A stretch of DNA of 64,000 nucleotides from Sphingobacterium sp. SYP-B4668 (GTDB lineage: Bacteria; Bacteroidota; Bacteroidia; Sphingobacteriales; Sphingobacteriaceae): contig NZ_CP115483.1 in NCBI RefSeq assembly GCF_027627455.1, positions 186,001-250,000 of the forward strand. The letters are read 5' to 3'. The position numbers and the translations under genes are program-made. The notes beneath the pieces are model-generated. The model was given only the letters and a program-made list of their open reading frames with translations, had not been told where the DNA came from and ran no database searches. Numbering within the stretch: the first letter of the stretch is position 1; each line of letters opens with the position of its first letter. This document shows positions 27,655 through 35,913 of the stretch, piece after piece.

Positions 27655-28107
27655 ATGAAAGATATACAGGGAAGAGATATACGAATTGGAATTACGTTCA
27701 GTGCATTCGATCTGCTGCATGCTGGTCATATTAAGATGCTCGAAGATGCCCGTCGTCAATGTGATTATTTGATCTGTGGCTTGCAGACCGACCCCACTAT
27801 TGATCGGCCTGAAAAGAATAAACCTACACAGACTGTCGTGGAGCGTTATATCCAACTCAAGGGTTGTAGGTATGTTGACCAAATTGTGCCTTATGCTACA
27901 GAGCAAGATTTGGAAGATATCCTTCGTGCTTTTAAAATAGATGTTCGTATTGTTGGTGATGAATACCGTGAACGGGATTTTACGGGACGTCAATACTGTG
28001 AAGAGACGGGTATAGAGTTGTATTTCAATAATCGGGATCATCGCTTTTCGAGTTCAGGGCTTCGACGTATTGTTGCTGCCAAGGAGTCTGAGTCGGTTAA
28101 TAAATAA
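27655..28107 (+). CDS. TagD-like cytidylyltransferase (first of a tandem pair)
   Basis: A 150-aa nucleotidyltransferase of the HxGH superfamily. The nucleotide motif is LLHAGHI; ERYIQLKGCRYVDQIVPY matches the TagD/GCT middle segment. In TagD the C-terminal signature is RTEGIST; here the same place reads HRFSSSGLRR, so substrate preference may differ. Such enzymes form CDP- or ADP-activated alcohols from a phosphate ester. The location in a sugar-nucleotide cluster suggests a CDP-polyol for surface polysaccharide. The next gene encodes a close paralogue (by eye about two thirds identical). Confidence 0.85.
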   Translation: MKDIQGRDIRIGITFSAFDLLHAGHIKMLEDARRQCDYLICGLQTDPTIDRPEKNKPTQTVVERYIQLKGCRYVDQIVPYATEQDLEDILRAFKIDVRIVGDEYRERDFTGRQYCEETGIELYFNNRDHRFSSSGLRRIVAAKESESVNK

Positions 28108-28189
28108 AAAAATCAATCTGTGTTGTAGGCAGCTGTCATATGAGGTGATAGCATGCTGATATCGACACGTTATACAATTATAGACATAC

Positions 28190-28609
28190 ATGAAAATAGG
28201 TATTACATTTGGCGTTTTTGACCTGCTCCATGCAGGACATATCATGATGCTCGAGGAAGCGCGCCGCAACTGTGACTATCTGATTGTTGGACTCAATACA
28301 GATCCATCTGAGGTCTTTCCTGATAAGGCACATCCTACACAAACCATCGTAGAGCGCTATATTCAGTTAGAGGGCTGTCGTTATGTGGATGAGATTATTC
28401 CGTATACTTCTGAGCAAGACTTGGCTGATATTATTCAAGGTATGCCGATAGATGTACGCATCATTGGAGAGGAATATCGTGATCAAGACTTTACTGGCAG
28501 GCAGTATTGCGTAGATCGTGGAATAGAAATTCATTATAATAAACGCTCGCACCGTTTCTCTAGTAGTGGATTACGTAGGGTTGTCGCTCAGAAAGAGGCT
28601 AACAGATAG
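28190..28609 (+). CDS. TagD-like cytidylyltransferase (second of a tandem pair)
   Basis: A 139-aa paralogue of the preceding gene. It starts directly at the fold (MKIGITFGVFDLLHAGHIMML) and lacks its seven-residue extension. Conserved parts are HAGH, VERYIQLEGCRYVDEIIPY, DVRIIGEEYRDQDFTGRQYC and HRFSSSGLRR. The differences concentrate in the loop after TDP (SEVFPDKAH against TIDRPEKNK) and in the IIQGMP segment, places that may set acceptor specificity. The two genes could be redundant copies, form a heterodimer, or activate two different phosphates. Confidence 0.85.
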   Translation: MKIGITFGVFDLLHAGHIMMLEEARRNCDYLIVGLNTDPSEVFPDKAHPTQTIVERYIQLEGCRYVDEIIPYTSEQDLADIIQGMPIDVRIIGEEYRDQDFTGRQYCVDRGIEIHYNKRSHRFSSSGLRRVVAQKEANR

Positions 28610-29019
28610 TATGGCGATTGTTTGTACAGCAATCGTATTTTGTACAAAAATCTATTTAAAGGCGTATAGAAAAATGGGCCTGGATATATTTTAATGAAAC
28701 TGTCATGATTTATTCAAACCACAAAGAGGAATGAATAACTGAGCAAAGCGAGTTCATGAATGCCGCTTAAAACATACACGTGATGAATAAATCCGAGAGC
28801 TTCATCACCTTTAAAAAGTAAATCGAGTGGAGACGAGCTCATTGATACAAATGAGAAAAAACACTCCTCAAGAATTATATACGGATGAAAATAAGCGAAT
28901 TAATATATGTTTAACAATAAAATGTTATTTTTGAGGTACACATAAACTATTAAACCGAATCAGATGCTTCACGCCATCTGAGACGTTTATCTACCTTGAA
29001 AAAATAATTTATTGTCATC
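28610..29019 (+). other. 410-bp leader region before the second membrane paralogue
   Basis: No gene seen. It holds a weak hairpin at 28615-28635, a -7-like TATTTTTG at 28926-28933 without a clear -33 box, and a 7-bp stem (TCAGATG/CATCTGA) at 28960-28981 in the likely leader of the next gene. Confidence 0.4.
28615..28635 (+). terminator. weak terminator-like hairpin after the nucleotidyltransferases
   Basis: 6-bp stem CGATTG/CAATCG with a 9-nt loop, followed by TATTTTG. It may end the tandem pair transcript. Confidence 0.35.
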
Positions 29020-29526
29020 ATGTGGAATTTTCAATTAATTTCGCTAGTGCTATTTATAGCACTTTTAGCTACATTTGCGGTCTATTTAGTGTTCTGGCGT
29101 CAGCGCCGTCAACAGTTTGATGGGTTGTTTAATTTAGAGGTCGACTATCTATTGTCAGATACGGATGAAGGCCCTATATTCGATCAGACATTGAGTAGAA
29201 ACAGCGTTTTCGGAAGCCTTGTGTTTAAGGTCAGTAAGATTGGTGAACACAGGTATGATCAGGTCTTCATTACGGCGGTGAGGTGTGGACATCCTCATCT
29301 GCATCTTTCGGGGTTCAATAACTTGGCTTTGACGATAGCAAATGGAGATCATTATAGCAATACCGGATCGGTGGGTTTTAATATCAATAAGCGCCTACTT
29401 AAGGAGTCGGGACTTGTGGATTATTCCGTTTGGATACAAGGGTATTACATGGATGGTCATTTCAACAAAATACCATTTTCTAAGCGAATCAAGCCCCAGG
29501 AGCAGCATAAGATGTTAAAAATATAA
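29020..29526 (+). CDS. membrane-anchored protein, unknown family (paralogue of 26937-27431)
   Basis: A 168-aa protein. One N-terminal transmembrane helix (ISLVLFIALLATFAVYLVF) is followed by RQRRQQ, which predicts a cytosolic C-terminal domain. That domain shares FGSLVFKVSK, YDQVFITAVRCGHPHL, and SVGFNINKRLLKE in order with the protein encoded at 26937; by eye about one third identical. No family is recognised. It starts 410 bp after the tandem nucleotidyltransferases and 26 bp before the mannose-1-phosphate guanylyltransferase gene, so it is probably cotranscribed with the latter. Confidence 0.78.
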   Translation: MWNFQLISLVLFIALLATFAVYLVFWRQRRQQFDGLFNLEVDYLLSDTDEGPIFDQTLSRNSVFGSLVFKVSKIGEHRYDQVFITAVRCGHPHLHLSGFNNLALTIANGDHYSNTGSVGFNINKRLLKESGLVDYSVWIQGYYMDGHFNKIPFSKRIKPQEQHKMLKI

Positions 29527-29552
29527 GAAATATTATAAGGTAGCAACACAAT

Positions 29553-30551
29553 ATGAGCAATATCATACACGTCATCCTTTCGGGGGGAGTTGGCAGTCGC
29601 CTATGGCCACTGTCTAGAAAAAGCTTCCCTAAACAATACTTAAGCCTTTTCAAAGAGGGTTCTTTGTTTGAGATGACGGTCAATCGTAATCAAAGTCTCG
29701 TCAATCAAGTGATTGTCGTTGGAAACAAAGATAATCATCAATTGAGTAAGGAGGTGATGGATAATAATGGGATAGCCTATGTCGATATTGTCGAGTCAAC
29801 CCCTCGTAATACTGCTGCAGCTATAGCATTTGCCGCGTTTGCCGCGCATTCGGATGATATTTTGATTGTCACTCCTTCCGATCATGTTATTGTTGGAGAC
29901 GAAGCCTATGAAGAAGCAATTAAAAATGGACTTGAAAAGGCGACAAAAGGCTATATTGTGACCTTCGGTATCCAACCGACCCGTCCGGAGACAGGTTATG
30001 GATATATAGAGTATCAGAACGACCAGGTGCTTTCTTTCCGTGAAAAACCCAATCAGGATACGGCAGAAGATTTTATCGAGCGGGGAAATTTTTTATGGAA
30101 CTCAGGTATGTTCTGCTTCCGTGCGGATACCCTTTTACAGGAACTTCAGCAGTTTGAACCTAAAGTATACGCTACAGCATTGGCCGCATGGAAGCATCGT
30201 CAGGGCAATGAATTGGACGAAGCTCTTTCCAAGGAAATCCCCTCCATCAGTATTGACTATGCTGTGATGGAGCGATCGAAGAAGATTCGAGTGGTGGCTA
30301 CGGATTTCACGTGGTCCGATTTGGGGTCGTTCGAGTCCATGTATGACTACTTGAAACATACAGGCCACCCCGTTGATGAAAATGGGAATATGGTAATCGG
30401 TACCGATACATACACCGCCTTTGTTGGATTGCGAGATACCATTCTGGTCTACACCAAAGATGCATTCTTAGTGTTGCAAAAGGACAAGTCACAGGATGTC
30501 AAAAAAATCTACAATACCTTGGAGCGCCATCAATCAAAGTTGATTGATTAG
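29553..30551 (+). CDS. mannose-1-phosphate guanylyltransferase
   Basis: A 332-aa single-domain enzyme. It makes GDP-mannose from mannose 1-phosphate and GTP, supplying gmd and fcl. The NTP-binding motif VILSGGVGSRLWPLSRKSFPKQYL, ATPSDH-like VTPSDHVIVGD, the sugar-binding FREKPN and FLWNSGMFCFRAD are typical. The C-terminal phosphomannose isomerase domain of long ManC forms is absent. It is separated from gmd by about 2.9 kb of nucleotidyltransferase and membrane-protein genes. Confidence 0.94.
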   Translation: MSNIIHVILSGGVGSRLWPLSRKSFPKQYLSLFKEGSLFEMTVNRNQSLVNQVIVVGNKDNHQLSKEVMDNNGIAYVDIVESTPRNTAAAIAFAAFAAHSDDILIVTPSDHVIVGDEAYEEAIKNGLEKATKGYIVTFGIQPTRPETGYGYIEYQNDQVLSFREKPNQDTAEDFIERGNFLWNSGMFCFRADTLLQELQQFEPKVYATALAAWKHRQGNELDEALSKEIPSISIDYAVMERSKKIRVVATDFTWSDLGSFESMYDYLKHTGHPVDENGNMVIGTDTYTAFVGLRDTILVYTKDAFLVLQKDKSQDVKKIYNTLERHQSKLID

Positions 30552-30670
30552 TTCTCGATAAGAAACTAAAGAGATTATAGCTGCATATATGCTCTTCGCG
30601 AATTGAATATGTAAGCTGCAATATAATACAGAATTGTTTTTCGACTGTGTAATCAAAAAAAAATAAAGCA

Positions 30671-31723
30671 ATGAACAAAACCATTATCATTACCGGAGGA
30701 GCTGGCTTTATCGGTTCCCATGTAGTGCGGGAGTTTGTCCATAAATACCCCCAATACCATATTGTCAATCTCGATGCTCTGACGTATGCTGGTAATCTTG
30801 AAAATCTGAAAGATATTCAAGACTTCCCAAATTATACGTTCGTGAAAGCTGATATCACCGACGCAGGCCACATCTTGGATGTATTCAGACACTATCGACC
30901 AAATGGCATAATACATTTGGCTGCAGAGTCACATGTGGATCGGTCTATTGCGGATCCTTCAGCATTCGTGATGACCAATGTAATCGGTACGGTGAATCTC
31001 TTGAATGCTGCTAGGGATATTTGGAAAGATGATTATAGGGGCAAGCGTTTTCACCATGTTTCTACGGACGAAGTATACGGTGCGCTAGGTGATACGGGAC
31101 TGTTTACAGAAGAGACCAACTATGACCCTCATTCTCCATATTCTGCTTCCAAAGCATCATCCGATCATTTTGTCCGTGCTTATCATGATACATATGGGCT
31201 ACCGATTGTGATTACCAACTGTTCAAACAATTATGGTCCTAATCACTTTCCCGAAAAATTGATTCCTCTCTGTATTCACAATATCTTAAACAACAAGCCC
31301 CTCCCGATCTATGGTGATGGAAAATATACGCGTGATTGGCTTTTTGTGATTGACCATGCTAAGGCTATTGATCTGGTGTACCATCAGGGCAAAGATGGAG
31401 GTAGTTATAATGTCGGAGGGTTCAACGAATGGCAAAATATTGATTTAGTCAAAGAGCTTTGCAAACAGATGGATCAAAAGCTTAATCGTCCCGAGGGGAC
31501 TGCCAACAAGTTGATTACTTTTGTCAAAGACCGCCCAGGACACGATTTGCGCTATGCCATAGATGCTACTAAGATTAATCAAGAATTAGGCTATCAGCCC
31601 TCTGTCACTTTTGAACAAGGGCTATCCCTGACAATCGATTGGTTTCTTAGTAATCAAGTGTGGTTGGATAACGTTACCTCTGGTGAGTACCAGAAGTATT
31701 ATCAGGAGCAGTATAGTAAATAG
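30671..31723 (+). CDS. rfbB: dTDP-glucose 4,6-dehydratase
   Basis: A 350-aa SDR enzyme. It removes water from dTDP-glucose to give the 4-keto-6-deoxy sugar. GGAGFIGSHVVREF, the catalytic HVSTDEVYG and YSASKASSDHFVRAYHDTYG, NCSNNYGPNHFPEKLIP and YGDGKYTRDWLFV are all characteristic of RmlB. The 3,5-epimerase follows 46 bp later. The thymidylyltransferase (rfbA) and reductase (rfbD) genes are not in the window. Confidence 0.97.
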   Translation: MNKTIIITGGAGFIGSHVVREFVHKYPQYHIVNLDALTYAGNLENLKDIQDFPNYTFVKADITDAGHILDVFRHYRPNGIIHLAAESHVDRSIADPSAFVMTNVIGTVNLLNAARDIWKDDYRGKRFHHVSTDEVYGALGDTGLFTEETNYDPHSPYSASKASSDHFVRAYHDTYGLPIVITNCSNNYGPNHFPEKLIPLCIHNILNNKPLPIYGDGKYTRDWLFVIDHAKAIDLVYHQGKDGGSYNVGGFNEWQNIDLVKELCKQMDQKLNRPEGTANKLITFVKDRPGHDLRYAIDATKINQELGYQPSVTFEQGLSLTIDWFLSNQVWLDNVTSGEYQKYYQEQYSK

Positions 31724-31769
31724 TATTAATACGATTATCTTAATAACCATCCAAACTATAGAAGAATAG

Positions 31770-32315
31770 ATGCAAATTACACCAACAAAATTGCAAGGCT
31801 GTTTTATCCTAGAGCCAACCAAATATGGCGACAGTCGAGGCTATTTTTTTGAAAGCTTTAACGAGCGTAGCTTTAATGAACTCACGGGAACGAATACTCA
31901 TTTCGTGCAGGACAATCAATCCTTTTCGACCAAAGGTGTATTGCGAGGGTTGCACGCGCAAGTTGACGAGTATGCCCAGGCCAAGTTGGTGCGTGTACTT
32001 AGTGGCGAGGTATTGGATATCGCGGTGGATGCGCGCGCAGGGTCGGCTACTTTCGGTCAATATGTCGCATTAACACTTTCTGCCCAGAATAATTTGCAAC
32101 TTTTCATCCCAAGGGGTTTTTTGCATGGGTTTGTCGTGCTTTCTGACACAGCTGAGTTTTTCTATAAGTGTGATAATTTTTACAATAAAGAGTCCGAATG
32201 TGGTGTTAAGTATGACGATCCAACACTAGCCATAGATTGGGCCCTGCCAGCCAATCAATTGATTATTTCGGAGAAAGATCAAATCCTTCCCTCGTTTGCA
32301 GAGGTCTTTAAATAG
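31770..32315 (+). CDS. rfbC: dTDP-4-dehydrorhamnose 3,5-epimerase
   Basis: A 181-aa cupin-fold epimerase of normal size. It epimerises C3 and C5 of the 4-keto-6-deoxy sugar from RfbB. GCFILEPTKYGDSRGYFFESFN, HFVQDNQSFSTKGVLRGLHAQ (catalytic His), LQLFIPRGFLHGFVVLSDTAEFFYKC and the late ALPANQLIISEKD motif are present. Last gene of the sugar module; no terminator is evident behind it. Confidence 0.96.
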   Translation: MQITPTKLQGCFILEPTKYGDSRGYFFESFNERSFNELTGTNTHFVQDNQSFSTKGVLRGLHAQVDEYAQAKLVRVLSGEVLDIAVDARAGSATFGQYVALTLSAQNNLQLFIPRGFLHGFVVLSDTAEFFYKCDNFYNKESECGVKYDDPTLAIDWALPANQLIISEKDQILPSFAEVFK

Positions 32316-32941
32316 GGGTATTTATTCTCTATTGTTGTTTAGTTTCCAACATGAAGTAGGTCGATATGAGTCGTTCCTATTATCAACGGGGTGGTAAGTT
32401 TGTCGTGCCAAAAATGAAGGTATTATTTTATGTATCCTTTTTTATGTATCCTCTACTTTGTGCAGTTTATGTCTTCCCTCTCTATTTTTCCACGTCTTCC
32501 CATAAATCTTATTAGAATAGCCACATTTTATCTGTTATGAACGATTGACAATCTCCTCCTTGCTGTTGATTACTCATACTTCCCGTTTTCTTCTTTTATT
32601 CCTGTGGAGCTTGCAAGTGAGTGCTGATTTGGGGCACATGCCCCCATCCGATATCGTGCTATGGGCTGTTGGTTGCTCTGTTTTTTAGGATTATAAATAG
32701 ATTTTTATCCAGGTTAGATACTTATTAACAGCTGCAATGAAATCCCAGAGTTATCCCTTGTCGTAAATAAATATGGATTAAAATTTGGTGATAGAAACAT
32801 TGTTTTATATCATTGTGTACGGTAACGGTATTCTTTCTGCTAAAAGATGTACCCATTGATGTGGTCAATAGGTAAGACCATAGCTAGGTAAAACTAATAT
32901 AAATCACACTCAACGGTATAAAATAGACAAACAAACATATT
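32316..32941. other. 626-bp region between rfbC and the GH20 gene
   Basis: No gene is supported. It contains a direct repeat of TTTATGTATCCT at 32427-32438 and 32441-32452, and a promoter candidate at 32784-32815. The rest is AT-rich sequence without hairpins I can defend. It marks the boundary between the sugar module and the polysaccharide utilisation locus. Confidence 0.45.
32784..32815 (+). promoter_or_regulatory. candidate promoter of the GH20 gene
   Basis: TTTG at 32784-32787, 20-nt spacer, TATCATTG at 32808-32815 (one mismatch to TAnnTTTG). It would leave a leader of about 120 nt. Confidence 0.3.
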
Positions 32942-34480
32942 ATGAAAAAATACATCCTCATTGCTGCCCTATTTGTGGTTAGCCAACTGCTTTCTTTTGC
33001 AGGGCAGACCCAACAAGATTTTGCCGTACGCGGCTTCCATTTGGACTTACGGGTGCAGGTCATGAAGATGCCTGCGCTGAAGAAATTTGCTAAGCAATTA
33101 CAAATTGGAGGTATCAATACGCTAATTATGGAATGGGAAGCTACATATCCGTTTGAGAATCATCCCCTCATTCCTAATCAATTTGCCTATACACGCGAGG
33201 AAGTACGTGAATTTGTAGATTATTGCGAAGATATGGGGATTGATGTGATTCCCTTGCAACAAAGTTTTGGACATGTGGAGTATATCCTTCGGCACTACCG
33301 CTACAAGGATATGCGGGAGGATCAAAAAGACTATTCACAGATTAATCCACTGAAGGAGGAACAGGCCAAGGCACTTTTTAAAGATCTATACAAAGATATG
33401 ATCAGTACGCATAAGTCTGAGTATATCCATATTGGAGGGGATGAAACCTATCTGTTGGGGCATTCGAAAGAATCGCAAGCGAAAGTCGCAGCGGTAGGAA
33501 AGGGCCGGTTGTATGGCGATTATATCAAGTTGCTTTGCCAGTTGGTGGTAGAGCTTGGCAAGAAGCCTGTCCTATGGGCGGATATTGCCATGAAGTATCC
33601 GGATGCACTTCAGGGAATTCCGAAGGAAACTATTTTTATAGATTGGAACTATGGCTGGGATGTGGATATGTTCGGTAAGCACAGTAATCTATTAAACTCA
33701 GGATTTGAGATTTGGGGGGCGCCATCATTACGTAGTCACCCCGATAACTATTTTCTGACGCAATGGGAGAAGCACTTTAAAAATATACATGATTTTATCC
33801 CATTGGCAAGGAAGTTTGGCTATAAAGGGATTGTCATGACTTCGTGGTCTACTTCAGGTCTCTATGGAAGTACTTGGGAAAGCCCCAAGGATTTGGTTGA
33901 ATTGTATCCGATACGTCGGGTCTATCCGTTGTCTGGTTTCAATATGCTTATTGAAGCATATTTTTCTGCCCTGCGGACTAAAGAGCCCATCAATATTAGA
34001 CAATTTGTTCATCAATATGGGGAGCAGCAGTATGGATTTGAAGAGCGAGAAGTTGATAAGTTTTGGAATGCTCTTCGGTCAAATCCTTATGAAATTAACC
34101 AAGGGGTGGGTAGTGTGCAATCCGTTTCTATCGCACAGATGAAAGATAGTGCAGACTGGGTGTTGCGCGAACTCAAGTCGTTATCCCCAAAAAAGAACAA
34201 AAGAGAATTTGCCCATTATGTACTTATGGCGCAGATAAGGCAGCGTTATTTGAGATATATGGATGTAGAGATGGCTTTGAATAGGCCTGACTTTGATGTT
34301 AGTAGTCTGCCGAGGTTGAAGATGGAACTTAAGGGCTTGCTGGATGAACGATTGGATAAGGTGTTTAAAGATCTCAATTCCGACTTTCTTTATACTGAGG
34401 AAATACACCAAGAGAATGAACTGCGTAATAGTAAGATTAGGCTGTTGCAAGCCCGATTGAATAGATTGGGTAAGAAATAG
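32942..34480 (+). CDS. secreted GH20 family beta-hexosaminidase-like enzyme
   Basis: A 512-aa protein with a signal peptide (ending SFAG). The GH20 barrel begins right after it (AVRGFHLDLRVQVMKM). The catalytic Asp-Glu pair is in HIGGDE (residues 167-168), and the active-site tail includes KPVLWADIA, FIDWNYGW and VMTSWSTSG. GH20 enzymes remove terminal N-acetylhexosamines by substrate-assisted catalysis. The usual N-terminal beta-domain is missing. The C-terminal 150 residues are helical with no known domain. It may help to clear HexNAc from the glycan taken up by the neighbouring Sus system. Confidence 0.85.
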   Translation: MKKYILIAALFVVSQLLSFAGQTQQDFAVRGFHLDLRVQVMKMPALKKFAKQLQIGGINTLIMEWEATYPFENHPLIPNQFAYTREEVREFVDYCEDMGIDVIPLQQSFGHVEYILRHYRYKDMREDQKDYSQINPLKEEQAKALFKDLYKDMISTHKSEYIHIGGDETYLLGHSKESQAKVAAVGKGRLYGDYIKLLCQLVVELGKKPVLWADIAMKYPDALQGIPKETIFIDWNYGWDVDMFGKHSNLLNSGFEIWGAPSLRSHPDNYFLTQWEKHFKNIHDFIPLARKFGYKGIVMTSWSTSGLYGSTWESPKDLVELYPIRRVYPLSGFNMLIEAYFSALRTKEPINIRQFVHQYGEQQYGFEEREVDKFWNALRSNPYEINQGVGSVQSVSIAQMKDSADWVLRELKSLSPKKNKREFAHYVLMAQIRQRYLRYMDVEMALNRPDFDVSSLPRLKMELKGLLDERLDKVFKDLNSDFLYTEEIHQENELRNSKIRLLQARLNRLGKK

Positions 34481-34508
34481 AGTTGATTTGGGGCTAAGGC
34501 TTGAACGT

Positions 34509-34543
34509 GATCGATCCCTCGTGCTTTGCACGGGGGATCGATC
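34509..34543. terminator. strong hairpin between GH20 gene and LacI regulator
   Basis: A 16-bp stem with one G-U pair (34509-34524 with 34528-34543) and a 3-nt loop, placed between converging genes. Confidence 0.75.
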
Positions 34544-34613
34544 GTTTGTAGTGGAAGCAGGTGGTGTTCAATAGTAATATGGAAGAGGTAAAGGCTTAGG
34601 TGTTTGAGTTTTA

Positions 34614-35654
34614 CTATTTGTTTCTGAAAGATGAGCCGCGGATGATAAGCTCTGTTTTTATCACTACTTCTTGGTAGTCTAGAGCTTGCATATCCTTGTC
34701 CTCAATCTGTTGTATGAGTATTTTTGCAGCTACTCGCCCCATCTCGTATGCACTATCCTCTATGGTGGATATTTGGGGTTCGAGGATGCTAGAGATGGGG
34801 TAATTGCTGAATCCGACAATAGCCACCTGATCGGGTATCGTATAGCCTTTGTTTCGGAATGCTTTCAATGCGGCAACAGCGGTATAGTCATTAGCGCAGA
34901 CAATACCGTCTGGAATGATGTGCTCTTTTAGCAGTGCTTCTGCCTGGACTTTACCTTCTTCATATGTGAGGTTTTTAGCTTCTTTTATTAACTCTTCATG
35001 AATTGGGAGCTGGTGCTGTGCTAATGCTTCCTTAAACCCAGCAATCCTGGAGTTAAAGATGTCTACATTTTTGTTGCCCGATATATGGGCTAACGTTTTG
35101 CAGCCCTGTTGAATAAGGTGTTCTGTAGCGTTGAAAGAGGCTTCAAAATCATTGATAATCACTTTACTCGCTTTTAGACTGTCTGTGCTACGGTCATATA
35201 GCACTAGCGGTATATTTGATTTCACAATCTTCTTGAGATGTTCAAAACGATGTGTTTCTAATGCAGGACAGATAATTATGCCTGCAGCCAAAGAGGTCTC
35301 CAGCATCTGGACAATCTCTTTTTCTTTTTTGTACGAATCCTGCGATTGGAATATGGTGATTTGATATCCTTGCTTGTAGGCAAAATCTTCGATTCCGCTA
35401 ATCACTTTTGAATGGAAATCAATATCTATCCGAGGGCAGATTACTCCTATTGACTTTGTTTTCTTGCTCCTGAAGCTGGATGCAATAGGGTCCAATGCAA
35501 AGCCCATTTCTTTCACCTTGTCATTGACCAGTTTTTTTGTGCTTTCGCTGATTGCAGGGTGGTTTGACAAGACACGAGAGATTGTGGCAGTTGAAAGGTT
35601 TAACTCCCGTGCGATATCTTTTATCGTGATACGTGATGCTTCTGATTTCTTCAT
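34614..35654 (-). CDS. LacI family transcriptional regulator
   Basis: A 346-aa regulator. The N-terminal helix-turn-helix and hinge are typical (ITIKDIARELNLSTATISRVLSNHPAISE, then the KVKEMGFALDPIASSFRSKKTKSIGVICP hinge region). A periplasmic-binding-type effector domain follows, with CANDYTAVAALKAFRNKGYTIPDQVAIVGFSN. It faces away from the susC operon, and the intervening region holds two operator-like palindromes. A sugar released from the target polysaccharide is the likely effector, but the ligand cannot be read from sequence. Confidence 0.95.
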   Translation of the reverse strand: MKKSEASRITIKDIARELNLSTATISRVLSNHPAISESTKKLVNDKVKEMGFALDPIASSFRSKKTKSIGVICPRIDIDFHSKVISGIEDFAYKQGYQITIFQSQDSYKKEKEIVQMLETSLAAGIIICPALETHRFEHLKKIVKSNIPLVLYDRSTDSLKASKVIINDFEASFNATEHLIQQGCKTLAHISGNKNVDIFNSRIAGFKEALAQHQLPIHEELIKEAKNLTYEEGKVQAEALLKEHIIPDGIVCANDYTAVAALKAFRNKGYTIPDQVAIVGFSNYPISSILEPQISTIEDSAYEMGRVAAKILIQQIEDKDMQALDYQEVVIKTELIIRGSSFRNK

Positions 35655-35727
35655 GTCTACTCTAATGCTTGATGTGGCAAGTTAACTCAAATTTTGCGTA
35701 TTTAGAATATCAATTTTTACATATTTT

Positions 35728-35745
35728 TATGCAAACAATTGCATA
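35728..35745. promoter_or_regulatory. operator-like palindrome 1 (LacI/susC gap)
   Basis: TATGCAA-ACAA-TTGCATA, perfect 7-bp arms. It lies 74 bp upstream of the LacI start codon and resembles the second site (13 of 16 positions in the core). Confidence 0.5.
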
Positions 35746-35804
35746 GCATATATATTGATATAGTGAGTTTTGAGCTATGTTTTTTCATGAAAATAATATT
35801 TTTA

Positions 35805-35820
35805 ATGTAAATGTTTGCAT
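35805..35820. promoter_or_regulatory. operator-like site 2 (over the susC -33 element)
   Basis: ATGTAAATGTTTGCAT; its reverse complement ATGCAAACATTTACAT parallels site 1. It contains the TTTG at 35814-35817 that I take for the -33 element, so a bound repressor would block RNA polymerase. Confidence 0.5.
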
Positions 35821-35844
35821 GAAAAAAAATTTATATATACCTTG
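35814..35844 (+). promoter_or_regulatory. candidate susC promoter
   Basis: TTTG at 35814-35817, 20-nt spacer, TACCTTG at 35838-35844 (one T short of TAnnTTTG). Predicted start near 35852, about 60 nt before the susC ATG. Confidence 0.35.
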
Positions 35845-35913
35845 CTCATGTAAAACTACAGATGATATAAACTTAAAGTCTGCATTATGATATTTAGTAC
35901 TAACCACCGAAAA

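Noticed and set aside
27495-27734. 79-aa plus-strand frame between the first membrane paralogue and the first nucleotidyltransferase
   Set aside because: It runs 80 bp into the nucleotidyltransferase gene in another frame and shows no domain or signal.
32427-32452. Tandem copies of TTTATGTATCCT
   Set aside because: Only two copies in AT-rich sequence; no link to a gene or known element.
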